Assembly: GCA_017577405.1 (NCBI GenBank)
Contig: PIUA01000023.1
Span: 62,001-126,000 of the forward strand
Reading direction: 5' to 3'
DNA from: Bacillota bacterium
Lineage (GTDB): Bacteria > Bacillota > Limnochordia > Limnochordales > Limnochordaceae
Length of the DNA: 64,000 nucleotides
The notes beneath the pieces are model-generated. The model did no database searches and had not been told where the DNA came from. It saw only the letters and a program-made list of their open reading frames with translations. Positions 11,303 through 22,695 of the stretch are shown piece by piece. The stretch's first letter is position 1. Every line of letters starts with the position of its first letter. Position numbers and translations under genes: made by a program.

Positions 11303-12560
11303 ACCGTTGGCGCCCAGCCCTGCCGAGGGGACGGCCCGGCAGGAGGTGGAGGCTTTGGCCCTTGCCCCGCTCCCCAAGGACCAAGAGGCGCCGCTCGAGG
11401 AGCGGCTCACCCTCAGCATCGGCCCCCACCATCCCAGCACCCACGGGGTTCTCCGGGTGGTGGTGGAGCTGGAGGGGGAGACGGTGGTGAAGGCCACCCC
11501 CGAGATCGGGTTCCTCCATACGGGCATCGAGAAGAACGCGGAGTACCTCCTCTGGCAGCAGGCCATCACCGTCCTGGACCGGATGGACTACCTCTCGCCC
11601 CTCTCCAACAACCTGGGCTACGTTCTGGCGGTGGAGAAGCTCCTGGGCCTGGAGGTGCCCGAGCGGGCCCGGGTGGTCCGGGTGATCCTCGCGGAACTCC
11701 AGCGGATCGCCAGCCATCTGGTCTGGTTGGGAACCACCGCCCTCGATCTCGGTGCCCAGAGCGTCTACTTCTACGCCTTTGAGCTGCGGGAGGGGATCCT
11801 GGACCTCTTTGAGGAGGCCAGCGGGGCCCGGATGAACCCCAGCTACTTCCGGGTCGGGGGGCTGGCCCAAGACCTGCCCGAGGACTGGGAGGCGATGGCC
11901 CGGGCCTTCCTGGCCAAGTTCCCCAAGCGGATGGCCGAGTTCCGGGCCCTGTTGGATCGGAACCCCATCTGGATTGACCGGACCAAGGGGATCGGGGTGT
12001 TGACGGCCCAACAGGCCATAGCCCTGGGGCTGACGGGGCCCCTCCTGCGGGCGTCAGGCGTCAACTACGATGTCCGCCGGGCTTTCCCCTACTGCGGCTA
12101 CGAGCGGTACGAGTTTGAGGTGCCCCTGGGGACCCAAGGGGACGCGTACGACCGGTACCTGGTCCGGATGCGGGAGATGGAGGAGAGCGCCCGCATCGTC
12201 GAGCAGGCTCTGGCTGAACTGGAGCCCGGGCCGGTGATGGTGGACGACCGGAAGATCGCCCTGCCGCCCAAAGAGGAGCTCAAGGTGAGCATGGAGGCGT
12301 TGATCCACCACTTCAAGCTGGTAGCCCACGGCTTCGAGGTGCCTGCGGGGGCCGTCTATCAGGCCATCGAGTCGCCCCGGGGCGAGATCGGCTTCTATGT
12401 CGTCTCCAGCGGCGGCACCAGGCCCTGGCGGGTTCGGGTCCGGCCGCCTTCGTTCTACAACGTGCAGGCCATCCCGGCCATGGCCGAAGGCCACCTGGTG
12501 GCCGACCTGGTGGCAATCCTGGCCACCATCGACCCTGTCTTTGGCGAGGTGGACCGATGA
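11277..12560 (+). CDS. nuoD: NADH-quinone oxidoreductase subunit D
   Basis: 49-kDa subunit, related to hydrogenase large subunits, which forms the quinone site with NuoB. LSIGPHHPSTHGVLRVVVEL and IGFLHTGIEKNAE are characteristic, as is the C-terminal ATIDPVFGEVDR. Start: ATG 11277, or ATG 11283/11286 which suit the GGAGGGGAGGG site better (427 aa from 11277). The upstream part of the tracked ORF (11088) is nuoC in another frame. An unusual 35-residue Ala/Pro/Glu-rich segment precedes the conserved core. ATGA overlap with nuoE. Confidence 0.95.
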   Translation: MAMMAREPEPLAPSPAEGTARQEVEALALAPLPKDQEAPLEERLTLSIGPHHPSTHGVLRVVVELEGETVVKATPEIGFLHTGIEKNAEYLLWQQAITVLDRMDYLSPLSNNLGYVLAVEKLLGLEVPERARVVRVILAELQRIASHLVWLGTTALDLGAQSVYFYAFELREGILDLFEEASGARMNPSYFRVGGLAQDLPEDWEAMARAFLAKFPKRMAEFRALLDRNPIWIDRTKGIGVLTAQQAIALGLTGPLLRASGVNYDVRRAFPYCGYERYEFEVPLGTQGDAYDRYLVRMREMEESARIVEQALAELEPGPVMVDDRKIALPPKEELKVSMEALIHHFKLVAHGFEVPAGAVYQAIESPRGEIGFYVVSSGGTRPWRVRVRPPSFYNVQAIPAMAEGHLVADLVAILATIDPVFGEVDR

Positions 12561-13082
12561 TGGAGAAGCAGGCCGTGTCGTGGGTCGTGGAGCGGCACGA
12601 GGAGATCGAGGCCCTCATCAACCGGTATCCCGAACGGCGGTCGGCGGTCCTCCCCCTCCTGCACCTGGCTCAGGAGGCCCGGGGGTACCTGGCCACCGAG
12701 GATGTGGAGGCGGTGGCCGAGCTGGTCGGCATGACCCCCTCGGAAGTGACCGGCATCGTCTCCTTCTACTCCCTGCTCCACCGGCAGCCCCGGGGCCGGT
12801 ACACCCTCACCCTTTGTCAGAACCTGCCCTGCGTGCTCGCGGGCGCGGAGGCCCTGGCCCAGCACCTGCGGCAGAGGCTGGGGATCGCGCCGGGTGAGAC
12901 CACACCCGACGGGCTCTTGACCTTGGAGGAGACCCACGAGTGCCTGGCCGCCTGCGACGGGGCGCCGGTAGTGCAGGTGAACCTGGAGTACGCCACCCAC
13001 ATGACCCCCGAGAAGGTGGACCGGCTCCTGGAGGCCCTCCGGGCGGCCAGCCAAGAGGCGGCGGCCCCAGACGGGGAGGAGG

Positions 13083-13102
<20 letters not shown>
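12557..13102 (+). CDS. nuoE: NADH-quinone oxidoreductase subunit E
   Basis: 24-kDa thioredoxin-fold [2Fe-2S] subunit (N1a) of the NADH-dehydrogenase module. Ligands are visible as the C-x4-C pair in LCQNLPCVLAG and the C-x3-C pair in ECLAACDGAP. The helical N-terminal domain includes RYPERRSAVLPLLHLAQE. It is 181 aa. ATGA overlap with nuoD, and 20-nt overlap with nuoF. Confidence 0.95.
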
Positions 13103-14368
<1,266 letters not shown>

Positions 14369-14372
<4 letters not shown>

Positions 14373-16819
14373 GCGGCGAGCGGGTCAGCCTCACCATCGA
14401 CGGCCGGGCCGTGCAGGTGCCGCCGGGAACCCTGGTGCTCGATGCGGCGCGCCAGGCGGGCGTGGAGATTCCCGTCTTCTGCTCGCACGACCAGCTGGAT
14501 CCCGTGGCGGTCTGCCGGATCTGCCTGGTGGAGGTGGAAGGGTCCCGGAAGTTGGTCCCCGCCTGCAGCGAGCGGGTGCGGGAGGGGATGGTGGTCCGGA
14601 CCGACACCCCCCAGGTGGCCGAGGCCCGGAAGAGCGTTCTGGAGTTCCTCTTGATCAACCACCCCCTCGACTGCCCTGTTTGCGATAAGGGCGGGGAGTG
14701 TGATCTCCAGGACCTGACCTACCAGTACGGGCCCGCCTTGAGCCGGCTGGCCGACGCCAAGATGCGCAAGCCCAAGGCGGTGGACCTGGGGCCTTTCATC
14801 GTCCTGGACGAGGAGCGGTGCATCCTCTGCCGGCGATGCACCCGCTTCGACCACCAGGTGGCCCAGGAGCGGACCCTGGTGGTGGGCCAGCGGGCCCATG
14901 AGGCCCTCATCACCACTGCCGAGGGGGTGCCCTACGCCTCGGTCTTCTCCGGCAACACCATCGAGCTCTGCCCCGTGGGGGCCCTCACCTCCAAGTTCTA
15001 CCGCTTCCGGGCCCGGCCCTGGGACCTGGTCCGGGTGGATGAGATCTGCCACGGCTGCCCCGTGGGCTGCCATATCCAGCTTCACTTCCGGGCCAACGTG
15101 GAGGGGGCCCGGCTCGAGCGGGTGGTGAGCCGCCCCTTTGAGCCCATCGATGACGGTTGGCTCTGCGACCGGGGGCGGTTCAACTACGGCTTCGTCCAGT
15201 CGCCCGAACGGATCGCCCAGCCCCTGGTCCGCCCCCTGGGGGCGCCCCGGGGCACCCTGGTCCCCACCAGCTGGGAGGAGGCCTTCCGGCGGGTGGTGGG
15301 CCGCCTCCAGGAGGTGCTGGCCACCCAGGGACCCCAGGGGGTGGGCTTCATCGGCGGCGGCCGCCTGACCAACGAGGAGGCCTACCTCCTCCAGCGCCTG
15401 GCCCGGCAGGTGGTGGGCACGGAGAACGTCGATCACCGGGTGGCCGGTGAAGCGGCCGCCTCCCTCGATGTGGCTCCGGGCCGGATCACCGACCTGGACC
15501 GGGCGGCGGTCATCCTGGTGGTGGGGGCCCATCCGGGCCAGAGCGCGCCGGTGGTCGACCTGCGGATCCGGCGGGCGGCGGCCCGCCAGGGCGCCCTCCT
15601 CCTCACTCTGGGTCCCGTCGATCCGGAGCTGCGGGTGCCGCACCAGTTCCTGCCCGCGGCGCCGGGCCACCTGGCCGACAGGCTGGAGGCCCTCGCCCAA
15701 AGCTTGGCAGGCGGCGGGGAAGGCGTGCCGCCCCGGGTGGCCCAGGAGCTCCACGAGCGGGAGGGCTTGCTGGTCGCCCTCTGGGACGGCCGGGAGGCGG
15801 CGGCCGGCCGGGCCCTGGCCGCGTTCCTCCAGACCTGGCAGGCCCAGGGGCGGGAAGCCAGGCTGCTGGTGGTGGGCGATCAGGCGAACAGCCGGGGGGC
15901 GGAAGCCGCGGGCCTGCGGCCCGACCTCCTGCCCGGCTACCGGCTGGCGGCTGATCCCGAGGCCCGCCGGCAGGCGGGGCTGGCGCCCGAGCCGGCGGCT
16001 CCGGGGCTCTCCACCCAGGCCATGCTGGAGCACGCGGTTGCGGGCCGGCTGGGCTTCCTCTACCTGGTGGGGGCCAACCTGGTGGAGACCTTCCCCGACC
16101 GGGCCCTGGCGACGGCGGCCCTCGAGAGCGAGGCCTTCGTGGTCGTCCAGGACCTCTTTCTGACGGAGACTGCCCGCCTGGCGGACGTGGTCCTGCCCGC
16201 CGCTCCCTTCACCGCCCGCGCGGGCCACCTGACCAACCTGGAGGGCCGGGTGCAGGCGACAGGCCCCCGGAGCACCGACCCGGCCGCGGGGCTCCCGGTG
16301 GAGGCCTGGACCGACGGCCAGATCTTCGAGCACCTGGGGGAGGCCCTCCAGGGCCGGCCCCTGGTGGCGGGGGCGGGGGAGCTGGCGACGGCCTTGGCCG
16401 CGGCCGGTCTGGGCTCTGGAACCTTCGCCGGCGCCCTGCCGGTGGCCCTGTTGCACGAGGCGTCGGACGGGAGCCCGACACCCTCGGGTTCTGGCGAAGG
16501 CTTGGTCGCCGCCCCCTTGCCGACCATCCACGGCGGCGGGGGCACCAGCCGCTTCGACCGGGCGTACGGGGAGCGGCGGCCCCTAGCGGCGGTGGTCTAC
16601 CTCAACCCGGAGGATGCCCAGCGCTGGGGCGTCGTGCCGGGCGACCGGGTGGGGCTGGAGGCAGGGGATGGGGTGGTGGAGGCGGAGGTCCAGGTCACCC
16701 GGCGGGTGATGGCGGGGGTCCTGGGGGTCCCCCGGGGGGTACCAGGTCTGGCCTGGAACCGCCTGACGGGCGCGGGCCGGGTGCGGGTCCGGGGCCGGCT
16801 CCTGGAGGAGGTGGGCTGA
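14369..16819 (+). CDS. nuoG: NADH-quinone oxidoreductase subunit G
   Basis: 75-kDa iron-sulfur subunit with an N-terminal [2Fe-2S] ferredoxin domain (CSHDQLDPVAVCRICLVEV, then CSERV), the HPLDCPVCDKGGECDLQD region, [4Fe-4S] ligands CILCRRCTRF, and the molybdopterin-oxidoreductase-like region starting EICHGCPVGCHIQ. It is 816 aa, in the normal range. GTG 14369 overlaps the nuoF stop (GTGA). The C-terminal third is a degenerate molybdopterin-binding-like domain, as usual for NuoG. Confidence 0.96.
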
Positions 16820-16820
16820 G

Positions 16821-17786
16821 GTGGAGGCGTGGTGGCTGCTCCTCGTCAAGTCGGTGGGGCTGGTGCTTCTCCTCTTCCTGATCTTCGCCTACCTGATGCT
16901 CTTCGAGCGGAAGTTCCTGGGCTTCTTCCAGCTCCGGCACGGGCCCAACCGGACGGGCCCCTGGGGGCTCCTCCAGCCCTTCGCCGACGCGGTGAAGCTG
17001 GTCTTCAAGGAGGACATCATCCCCGCCTCGGCTGACCGGCTCATCTACCGGCTGGCGCCCATGATCAGCCTCTTTGTCGCCTTGGCCGCCTACGTGGTCA
17101 TCCCGGTGGCGCCCTCCAGCGGCTCCTTCCGGTGGGGGATCGCCGACCCCAACGCGGGCCTGCTGCTCCTTCTGGCCATCCTCTCCCTGGGCGTCTACGG
17201 GATCGCCCTGGGCGGGTGGGCCTCCCAGGGGAAGTACACCCTCTTGGGCGCCCTGCGCTCCACGGCCCAGGCCATCAGCTACGAGCTGGCCATGGCCATG
17301 AGCCTGGTGGGGGTGCTCATCCTGGCCGGGTCGGTCCGGCTCGACGACATCGTGGCCGCCCAGGCCCGGGTGCCCTTCATCGTCCTCCAGCCCGTGGGCG
17401 CCCTCATCTTCCTGATCTGCATCGTCGCCGAGACCAACCGGGCACCCTTCGACCTGCCCGAGGGGGAGACGGAGCTGGTGGGCGGCTACCACACTGAGTA
17501 CTCGGGCCTCCGCTTCGCCATGTACTACATGGCCGAGTACATCAACATGATTGTCATGGCCAGCCTCCTGACCCATCTCTACCTGGGCGGCTGGCACGGC
17601 CCGCTCCTGCCGCCCGTGGTCTGGTTTGCCCTGAAGGTGGCCGCCGTCCTCTTCCTCTTCATCTGGCTGCGGGCCACCTTGCCCCGCTTCCGCTACGATC
17701 GGCTGATGAGCTTCGGATGGAAGGTGCTGCTGCCGCTCGCGGCCCTCAACCTCTTGGTGACCGCGGCCGTGGTGGTGCTGGCATAG
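16821..17786 (+). CDS. nuoH: NADH-quinone oxidoreductase subunit H
   Basis: Membrane subunit at the heel of Complex I that lines the quinone channel. GPNRTGPWGLLQPFADAVKL with KEDIIP, and ETNRAPFDLPEGETELVGGY, are strongly conserved signatures. It has about eight helices in 321 aa. GTG start 1 nt after the nuoG stop. Confidence 0.97.
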   Translation: MEAWWLLLVKSVGLVLLLFLIFAYLMLFERKFLGFFQLRHGPNRTGPWGLLQPFADAVKLVFKEDIIPASADRLIYRLAPMISLFVALAAYVVIPVAPSSGSFRWGIADPNAGLLLLLAILSLGVYGIALGGWASQGKYTLLGALRSTAQAISYELAMAMSLVGVLILAGSVRLDDIVAAQARVPFIVLQPVGALIFLICIVAETNRAPFDLPEGETELVGGYHTEYSGLRFAMYYMAEYINMIVMASLLTHLYLGGWHGPLLPPVVWFALKVAAVLFLFIWLRATLPRFRYDRLMSFGWKVLLPLAALNLLVTAAVVVLA

Positions 17787-17797
17787 GGGGGATCGCC

Positions 17798-18316
17798 GTG
17801 CTCAAGGAGCTGGTCATCGGTCTGGAGACCACCCTGAAGAACTTTTTCCGGCCCAAGGTGACCATCGCCTACCCGGAGGAGAAGAAGCCCCGGTCTGAGC
17901 GGTTCCGGGGCCGGCACGAGCTCCGGCGGTACGCCAACGGGCTGGAGATGTGCATTGGCTGCGAGCTCTGCCAGGTCGCCTGCCCGGCCAACGCCATCAC
18001 GGTCCAGGCGGCGGAGAACGACCCGGCCAATCCCCGCTCGCCGGGCGAACGGTACGCCTACGAGTGGCGGGTCGACTTGCTCCGGTGCATCTTCTGCGGC
18101 TTCTGCGAGGAGGCGTGCCCCACCGGCGCGCTCCGCCTCACCCAGGAGTTCGAGCTGGCCGACGTGACCCGGCAGAGCCTGGTCTGGGGCCGGGAGAAGC
18201 TGGTCTCGGACCAACGGACCGACATCCCCGTGCCGGAGGCGGTCTACCCCGAGTTCCGGGGGCACCAGCCCCTGGCGGTGATCCAGCCGGGCGCCCAGGG
18301 GCGTGGGGAAGCATGA
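17798..18316 (+). CDS. nuoI: NADH-quinone oxidoreductase subunit I
   Basis: Ferredoxin-like subunit with two [4Fe-4S] clusters (N6a/N6b): CIGCELCQVACP and CIFCGFCEEACPTGA. GTG 17798 follows AGGGGGG by 7 nt and gives 172 aa; the tracked start at 17717 lies in nuoH. ATGA overlap with nuoJ. Confidence 0.96.
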   Translation: MLKELVIGLETTLKNFFRPKVTIAYPEEKKPRSERFRGRHELRRYANGLEMCIGCELCQVACPANAITVQAAENDPANPRSPGERYAYEWRVDLLRCIFCGFCEEACPTGALRLTQEFELADVTRQSLVWGREKLVSDQRTDIPVPEAVYPEFRGHQPLAVIQPGAQGRGEA

Positions 18317-18846
18317 TGGTCCTCTTCTTCCTCCTGGGAAGCCTGATGGCGGTGGCGGGCGCTTCGGGCGTGGTGGTGGCCCGGAAGCCGGTCCACGGCG
18401 TGATCGGCATGATCCTCAACTTCTTGGGCCTGGCCCTCCTCTACGTGAGCCTGCAGGCCGAGTTCCTGGCCGTGGTCCAGATCATCGTCTACGCGGGCGC
18501 GGTGATGGTCCTCTTCCTCTTCGTGGTCGCGCTCTTGACCGCGCACGCCAAACCCCCTGCCATGGGTCCCAGCCCCTTACGGGGCCAGGGATGGCGGGCC
18601 GGGCTGGTGGCGGTCCTGCTGCTGACCGCCCTGCTGCCGGTGGGGGTGGTTGTCCCGGGCCGGGCCGAGCCCTGGGAGGGCGACTTCGGCGGGGTGGTCC
18701 GGTTCGGTCAGGAGCTGTTGACCACTCATCTGCTGGCCTTTGAGGCCCTGGCCCTGGTCCTGATGGTGGCCGTGATCGGGGTGGTCATCCTGGTGGGCCG
18801 CCCGCCCCAAAGGCGGCGGGGCGCCCGGGGCGAGGGGGGGTCGTGA
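18313..18846 (+). CDS. nuoJ: NADH-quinone oxidoreductase subunit J
   Basis: Membrane subunit (ND6-like) of 177 aa with five predicted helices. ARKPVHGVIGMILNFLGLAL, then AEFLAVVQIIVYAGAVMVLF, is the family signature including the pi-bulge helix. The start overlaps the nuoI stop; ATG 18313 or 18316. Confidence 0.95.
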   Translation: MMVLFFLLGSLMAVAGASGVVVARKPVHGVIGMILNFLGLALLYVSLQAEFLAVVQIIVYAGAVMVLFLFVVALLTAHAKPPAMGPSPLRGQGWRAGLVAVLLLTALLPVGVVVPGRAEPWEGDFGGVVRFGQELLTTHLLAFEALALVLMVAVIGVVILVGRPPQRRRGARGEGGS

Positions 18847-18847
18847 G

Positions 18848-19153
18848 ATGCCGCTGGCTGCCTACCTCTTGGTCAGTCTGGTCCTCTTCGTGCTGGGTGG
18901 GCTGGGCCTCATGATCCGGCGGAACCCGCTGGTCCTCCTCATGTGCGTGGAGCTCATGTGGAACGGGGCCAACCTGGCCTTCGTCGCCCTGGGGCGGGGG
19001 CTGGAGGCCATGTCCGCCCATGTCTTCGCCTTCGTGGTGATCACCGTGGCCGCGGCCGAGGTGGCCATCGGCCTGGCTATTCTGGTGCTGGTCTTCCGGG
19101 GGAAGGCCCGCCAGGACGTGGACGAGGTCAATCTCCTGGGAGAACGAGGCTAG
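18848..19153 (+). CDS. nuoK: NADH-quinone oxidoreductase subunit K
   Basis: Three-helix membrane subunit (ND4L-like), 101 aa. It contains GLMIRRNPLVLLMCVELMWNG with the conserved membrane glutamate of helix 2, and the helix-3 Glu in VAAAEVAIGLAI. It begins 1 nt after nuoJ. Confidence 0.96.
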   Translation: MPLAAYLLVSLVLFVLGGLGLMIRRNPLVLLMCVELMWNGANLAFVALGRGLEAMSAHVFAFVVITVAAAEVAIGLAILVLVFRGKARQDVDEVNLLGERG

Positions 19154-19166
19154 GGAGGCCGTCGCG

Positions 19167-21047
19167 ATGGTGTCATCTTCGTACCTTCCGGGGATCCTCC
19201 TCTGGCCGCTGGCCGGGGCGGTGGTGACCGCGCTGGGGCGGCACCGCTTCAGCCAGCGAAGCCTGGCCGCCATCGGGTCGGGCACGGTGGGGCTGGCCTT
19301 CCTCCACGGGGTCGCGGCCTGGCTCCAGCTGCGCTCCCTCGATCCTGGGCAGGTTCTGGTCTTCCCCCTCTGGCGCTGGGCCGCGGGTGGGGAGCTGGCG
19401 GTCACCCTGGGCCTCTGGGGCGATCCCCTGGCCCTCTGGTGGGCGCTCATCGTGACGGGGGTGGGTTTCCTCATCCACCTCTACTCCGCCGGGTACATGG
19501 CGGGAGATCCGTCCTTTGGCCGCTACTACGCCCAGCTCAACTACTTCGTCTTCGCCATGAGCCTCTTGGTCCTGAGCGACGGGCTCGTGGGCCTCATCCT
19601 GGGCTGGGGGAACGTGGGGCTCGCCTCCTACCTCCTCATCGGCTTCTGGCACCGGCGGGACGCGGCCCGGCGGGCGGCCACCAAGGCCTTTCTCATCACC
19701 CAGGCGGGGGAGGTGGCCATGCTCCTGGGCCTCTTCTGGGCGGCGGCCGCCTTCGGGGAGCTCCACTACCCGGCCCTCTTCGCCCGCCTGGAGGGGGTGC
19801 CCCAGGGGACCCTGACGGCCATCAGCCTCCTCCTCTTGGTGGGGGCCGTCGCCAAGTCGGCTCAGCTTCCCCTCCACACTTGGCTGCCCGACGCGATGCA
19901 GGGGCCGACCCCCGTGAGCGCGCTCATCCACGCGGCGACCATGGTCACCGCCGGGGTCTTCCTGGTCTGCCGGATGTGGCCCCTCTTTTCGGCCTCGGGC
20001 GTGGCCCTCCAGGTGGTCGCCTGGGTGGGCGGGCTGACCGCCCTCTTCGGCGCGGTGGTGGCCGGGGCCCAGTGGGACATCAAGCGGGTCTTGGCCTACT
20101 CCACCATGAGCCAGGTGGGCTACATGCTGCTGGGCGCGGGCGTGGGCGCCTTCGCCGCCAGTGCCTTCCACTTCTTCACCCACGCCTTCTTCAAGGCCCT
20201 CCTCTTCCTGGCCGCGGGCGTGGTCATCCACCGGCTCGACGGGGAGCAGGACCTCCGGCGGATGGGAGGGCTGCGGCGGTCCATGCCCTTCACCTTCGCC
20301 AGCTTCCTCGTGGGCCTGGGCGCGCTGGCGGGCCTGCCGCCCTTGGCGGGCTTCTTCAGCAAGGATGAGATCCTGGCCGCCACCCGCCAGGCGGGTGAGC
20401 CCCTCCTCTGGGCCTTGGGCGTGGCGGCCGCGGCCTTGACGGCCTACTACAGCTTCCGCCTTCTGGCCTTGGCGTTCCTGGGGCCCGAGGGGCCCGCGGT
20501 GCAGGCCACCTCTTCCCGGCGGGCGGGAGGGGAGGGGCCCTGGACCATGCTCCTGCCCGTCGGCCTCCTGCTGGTGGGCGCCGTCGCCGCCGGGTGGCTG
20601 GCCATTCCGGGCGTGACCGCGGTGCCGGCTCAGGTCCTGGAGGGGACCTTCCGGGGCCAGGCCTTCCATCCCGAGGGGGACAGCCTCACCCTCACGGCCA
20701 GCCTCCTGGCCGCGCTGGTGGGGATGGGGGTGGCCCTGGCGCGGTTCCGGCCGTCCCGGCCCGTGCCGCAGGTGGGGCCGCCGGGTCTGGCGGAGGCCGG
20801 CTTCGAGCTGGACCGACTCTTCCGGCACCTCACCGTGGAGCCTGGCCTGGCCCTGGCCCGGGTGGTTGCTTGGGTGGACCGCCGGGGTGTGGACGGCCTG
20901 GTCAACGGCCTGGCGTGGCTGACAGGTCAGGCTGGGGAGCGGGTCAGGCGGCTCCACCGGGGCCAGGTGCGCCGGTCGGTGGTCACCCTCTTGGGTGGGG
21001 CCGCGCTCCTCCTGGTGGGCTCCCTCTGGCTTCTCAGCTCGTTCTAA
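19167..21047 (+). CDS. nuoL: NADH-quinone oxidoreductase subunit L
   Basis: Distal antiporter-like proton-pumping subunit, 626 aa, with the C-terminal lateral helix expected for NuoL. LPLHTWLPDAMQGPTPVSAL, AATMVTAGVFLVCR and HAFFKALLFLAAG are classical NuoL motifs. GGGAGG lies 9 nt before the ATG. The next gene is nuoN; nuoM is missing from the position it normally holds. Confidence 0.96.
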   Translation: MVSSSYLPGILLWPLAGAVVTALGRHRFSQRSLAAIGSGTVGLAFLHGVAAWLQLRSLDPGQVLVFPLWRWAAGGELAVTLGLWGDPLALWWALIVTGVGFLIHLYSAGYMAGDPSFGRYYAQLNYFVFAMSLLVLSDGLVGLILGWGNVGLASYLLIGFWHRRDAARRAATKAFLITQAGEVAMLLGLFWAAAAFGELHYPALFARLEGVPQGTLTAISLLLLVGAVAKSAQLPLHTWLPDAMQGPTPVSALIHAATMVTAGVFLVCRMWPLFSASGVALQVVAWVGGLTALFGAVVAGAQWDIKRVLAYSTMSQVGYMLLGAGVGAFAASAFHFFTHAFFKALLFLAAGVVIHRLDGEQDLRRMGGLRRSMPFTFASFLVGLGALAGLPPLAGFFSKDEILAATRQAGEPLLWALGVAAAALTAYYSFRLLALAFLGPEGPAVQATSSRRAGGEGPWTMLLPVGLLLVGAVAAGWLAIPGVTAVPAQVLEGTFRGQAFHPEGDSLTLTASLLAALVGMGVALARFRPSRPVPQVGPPGLAEAGFELDRLFRHLTVEPGLALARVVAWVDRRGVDGLVNGLAWLTGQAGERVRRLHRGQVRRSVVTLLGGAALLLVGSLWLLSSF

Positions 21048-21068
21048 TCCGTGGTGGGAGGGCCGACC

Positions 21069-22586
21069 ATGCCTGTCGATCTGGACTTCACCGCTGCCGC
21101 ACCACTCCTGGCCCTGGCTGGTGGGGGCTTGGCCGTCCTCCTGGCCGACCTCTTCCTGCCGGTGCCCAAGGCGCGCCCCTGGCTCTTCGGGCTGACCCTG
21201 GCGAGCCTGGTCCTCGCCGCCTGGTGGACGCTGGGGCTCTCCCAGGCGGGACCGGCCCAGAGCCATCTTGCCGGTCCCGTGGAAGCGTTCGGGGGAGCCC
21301 TTTGGGGAGACCGGCTGGGGCTCGCGCTCAACCTGGTCATCCTGGCTGCCGCCCTTCTGGCCACCGGCCTCAGCCTGGGCCGGCGGGAGGAGGATGTGTC
21401 GGGGTACCTGGCCCTCCTCCTCTGGGCGGCCGCGGGCATGATGCTGGTGGGTGGGGCGGGCGACCTGATGGTCTTTTTCGTCGCCCTGGAGCTCCTCTCC
21501 CTGAGCCTCTACGTGCTGGTCGCCTTCGCGCCCCACGCCCAGGCCCGGGAAGCGGCCTTCAAGTACTTCCTCCTGGGCTCGGCCGCCTCAGCCCTGTTCG
21601 TCTTGGGCGCGGCCTTTCTCTTTGGGGCGGCCGGGGGCCTGGGGTTCCGGGACCTGGCCGCGGTGGCCCGGGTGGGGACCGGTGACCCCCTCTTCCTCGC
21701 GGGGAGCTCCCTGGTGCTGGCCGGTTTGGCCTTCAAGCTGGCCCTGGTCCCCTTCCACGTCTGGGTGCCCGACGTCTACCAGGGCGCGGCCACGCCCGTC
21801 ACCGCCTTCATGTCCGTGGGGACCAAGGCCGCGGCCCTGGCCGGGCTCATCCGGTTCCTCATCAGCCTCGTGCCCCCAGACGCCCCGGCCGCCGGCCCAG
21901 TCCTTGCCCCCCTGTGGGTCATGGCCCTCCTGAGCATGCTGGTGGGCACCCTGGCCGCCCTGGGCCAGACCAACATCAAGCGGATCCTGGGCTACTCCGG
22001 GATCGCCCACGCGGGCTACCTGGTGATGGCCCTGCCCAACCTCACCGCGGCCGGCTTGGAAGCTGCCTTCTTCTACCTGGGGGCGTACACGGTGACCAAC
22101 CTGGGGGCCTTCGGGGTGGTGGCCTGGCTCGAAGCCGAGGGCCGGCCCGGGAGCGAGCTGCAGGCCTATACCGGTCTCTTCTACGAGAAGCCGTGGCTCG
22201 CCGCCCTTATGACCCTCTTCCTCGTCTCCCTGGCGGGGATCGCCCCCACCGCGGGCTTTGTGGGCAAGCTCCTGCTCCTGAAGGCGGTCTTGGGTGCTCA
22301 GGCGGGACCCTGGGGGTGGGCCCTCATCGGGGGGCTGGTGGTGACCACGGTCATCTCGGCCTTTGTCTACCTGCGGGTGGTCCGGCAGATGGTCCTGCCC
22401 GTTGCCTCCCAGGGGCAGCTTCAGCCCGCGGAGGTGGCCGCCGCAAGCGGGGGCCTGGCGGCGGGACGGGGGGTGCTGGCCGGGATCGGTCTCGTCTTGC
22501 TGGTGAGCGCCTGGGGGACGCTCCAGCTGGGCCTCTGGCCCCAGAGCCTGCTGCCGTGGGTGACGGGGCTCCTCCCGCCCCTGTGA
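21069..22586 (+). CDS. nuoN: NADH-quinone oxidoreductase subunit N
   Basis: Antiporter-like membrane subunit of Complex I, 505 aa from ATG 21069 (GGGAGGG 6 nt upstream; the track opens at GTG 21051). NuoN rather than NuoM is indicated by ELLSLSLYVLVAF, FKYFLLGSAASALFVLGAA, and KLALVPFHVWVPDVYQGAAT followed by PVTAFMSVGTKAAAL. Helices continue to the C-terminus with no lateral helix. It is the last gene of the operon, and the only antiporter-like subunit besides NuoL here. Confidence 0.94.
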   Translation: MPVDLDFTAAAPLLALAGGGLAVLLADLFLPVPKARPWLFGLTLASLVLAAWWTLGLSQAGPAQSHLAGPVEAFGGALWGDRLGLALNLVILAAALLATGLSLGRREEDVSGYLALLLWAAAGMMLVGGAGDLMVFFVALELLSLSLYVLVAFAPHAQAREAAFKYFLLGSAASALFVLGAAFLFGAAGGLGFRDLAAVARVGTGDPLFLAGSSLVLAGLAFKLALVPFHVWVPDVYQGAATPVTAFMSVGTKAAALAGLIRFLISLVPPDAPAAGPVLAPLWVMALLSMLVGTLAALGQTNIKRILGYSGIAHAGYLVMALPNLTAAGLEAAFFYLGAYTVTNLGAFGVVAWLEAEGRPGSELQAYTGLFYEKPWLAALMTLFLVSLAGIAPTAGFVGKLLLLKAVLGAQAGPWGWALIGGLVVTTVISAFVYLRVVRQMVLPVASQGQLQPAEVAAASGGLAAGRGVLAGIGLVLLVSAWGTLQLGLWPQSLLPWVTGLLPPL

Positions 22587-22657
22587 GGGGCGGCGCCCTC
22601 CGGGGCTGAAGGGGGCCGACGGGGAGGGCCGGAAGAGGACGGGGAAGGCCAAACGCA

Positions 22658-22690
22658 ACGAGGGGACGGTTCATCGAACCGTCCCCTCGT
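22658..22690 (-). terminator. Perfect 15-bp inverted repeat between nuoN and tRNA-Leu
   Basis: ACGAGGGGACGGTTC, a 3-nt loop, and its exact complement. It starts 5 nt beyond the tRNA CCA end on the minus strand and is followed there by TGCGTTTGG, so it probably ends the tRNA transcript. The stem would also form in a nuo read-through transcript, so it may act in both directions. The T-run is weak. Confidence 0.65.
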
Positions 22691-22695
22691 GCCTC

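Noticed and set aside
21048-21068. A degraded nuoM between nuoL and nuoN
   Set aside because: Only 21 bp separate the two genes, so there is no remnant to find.
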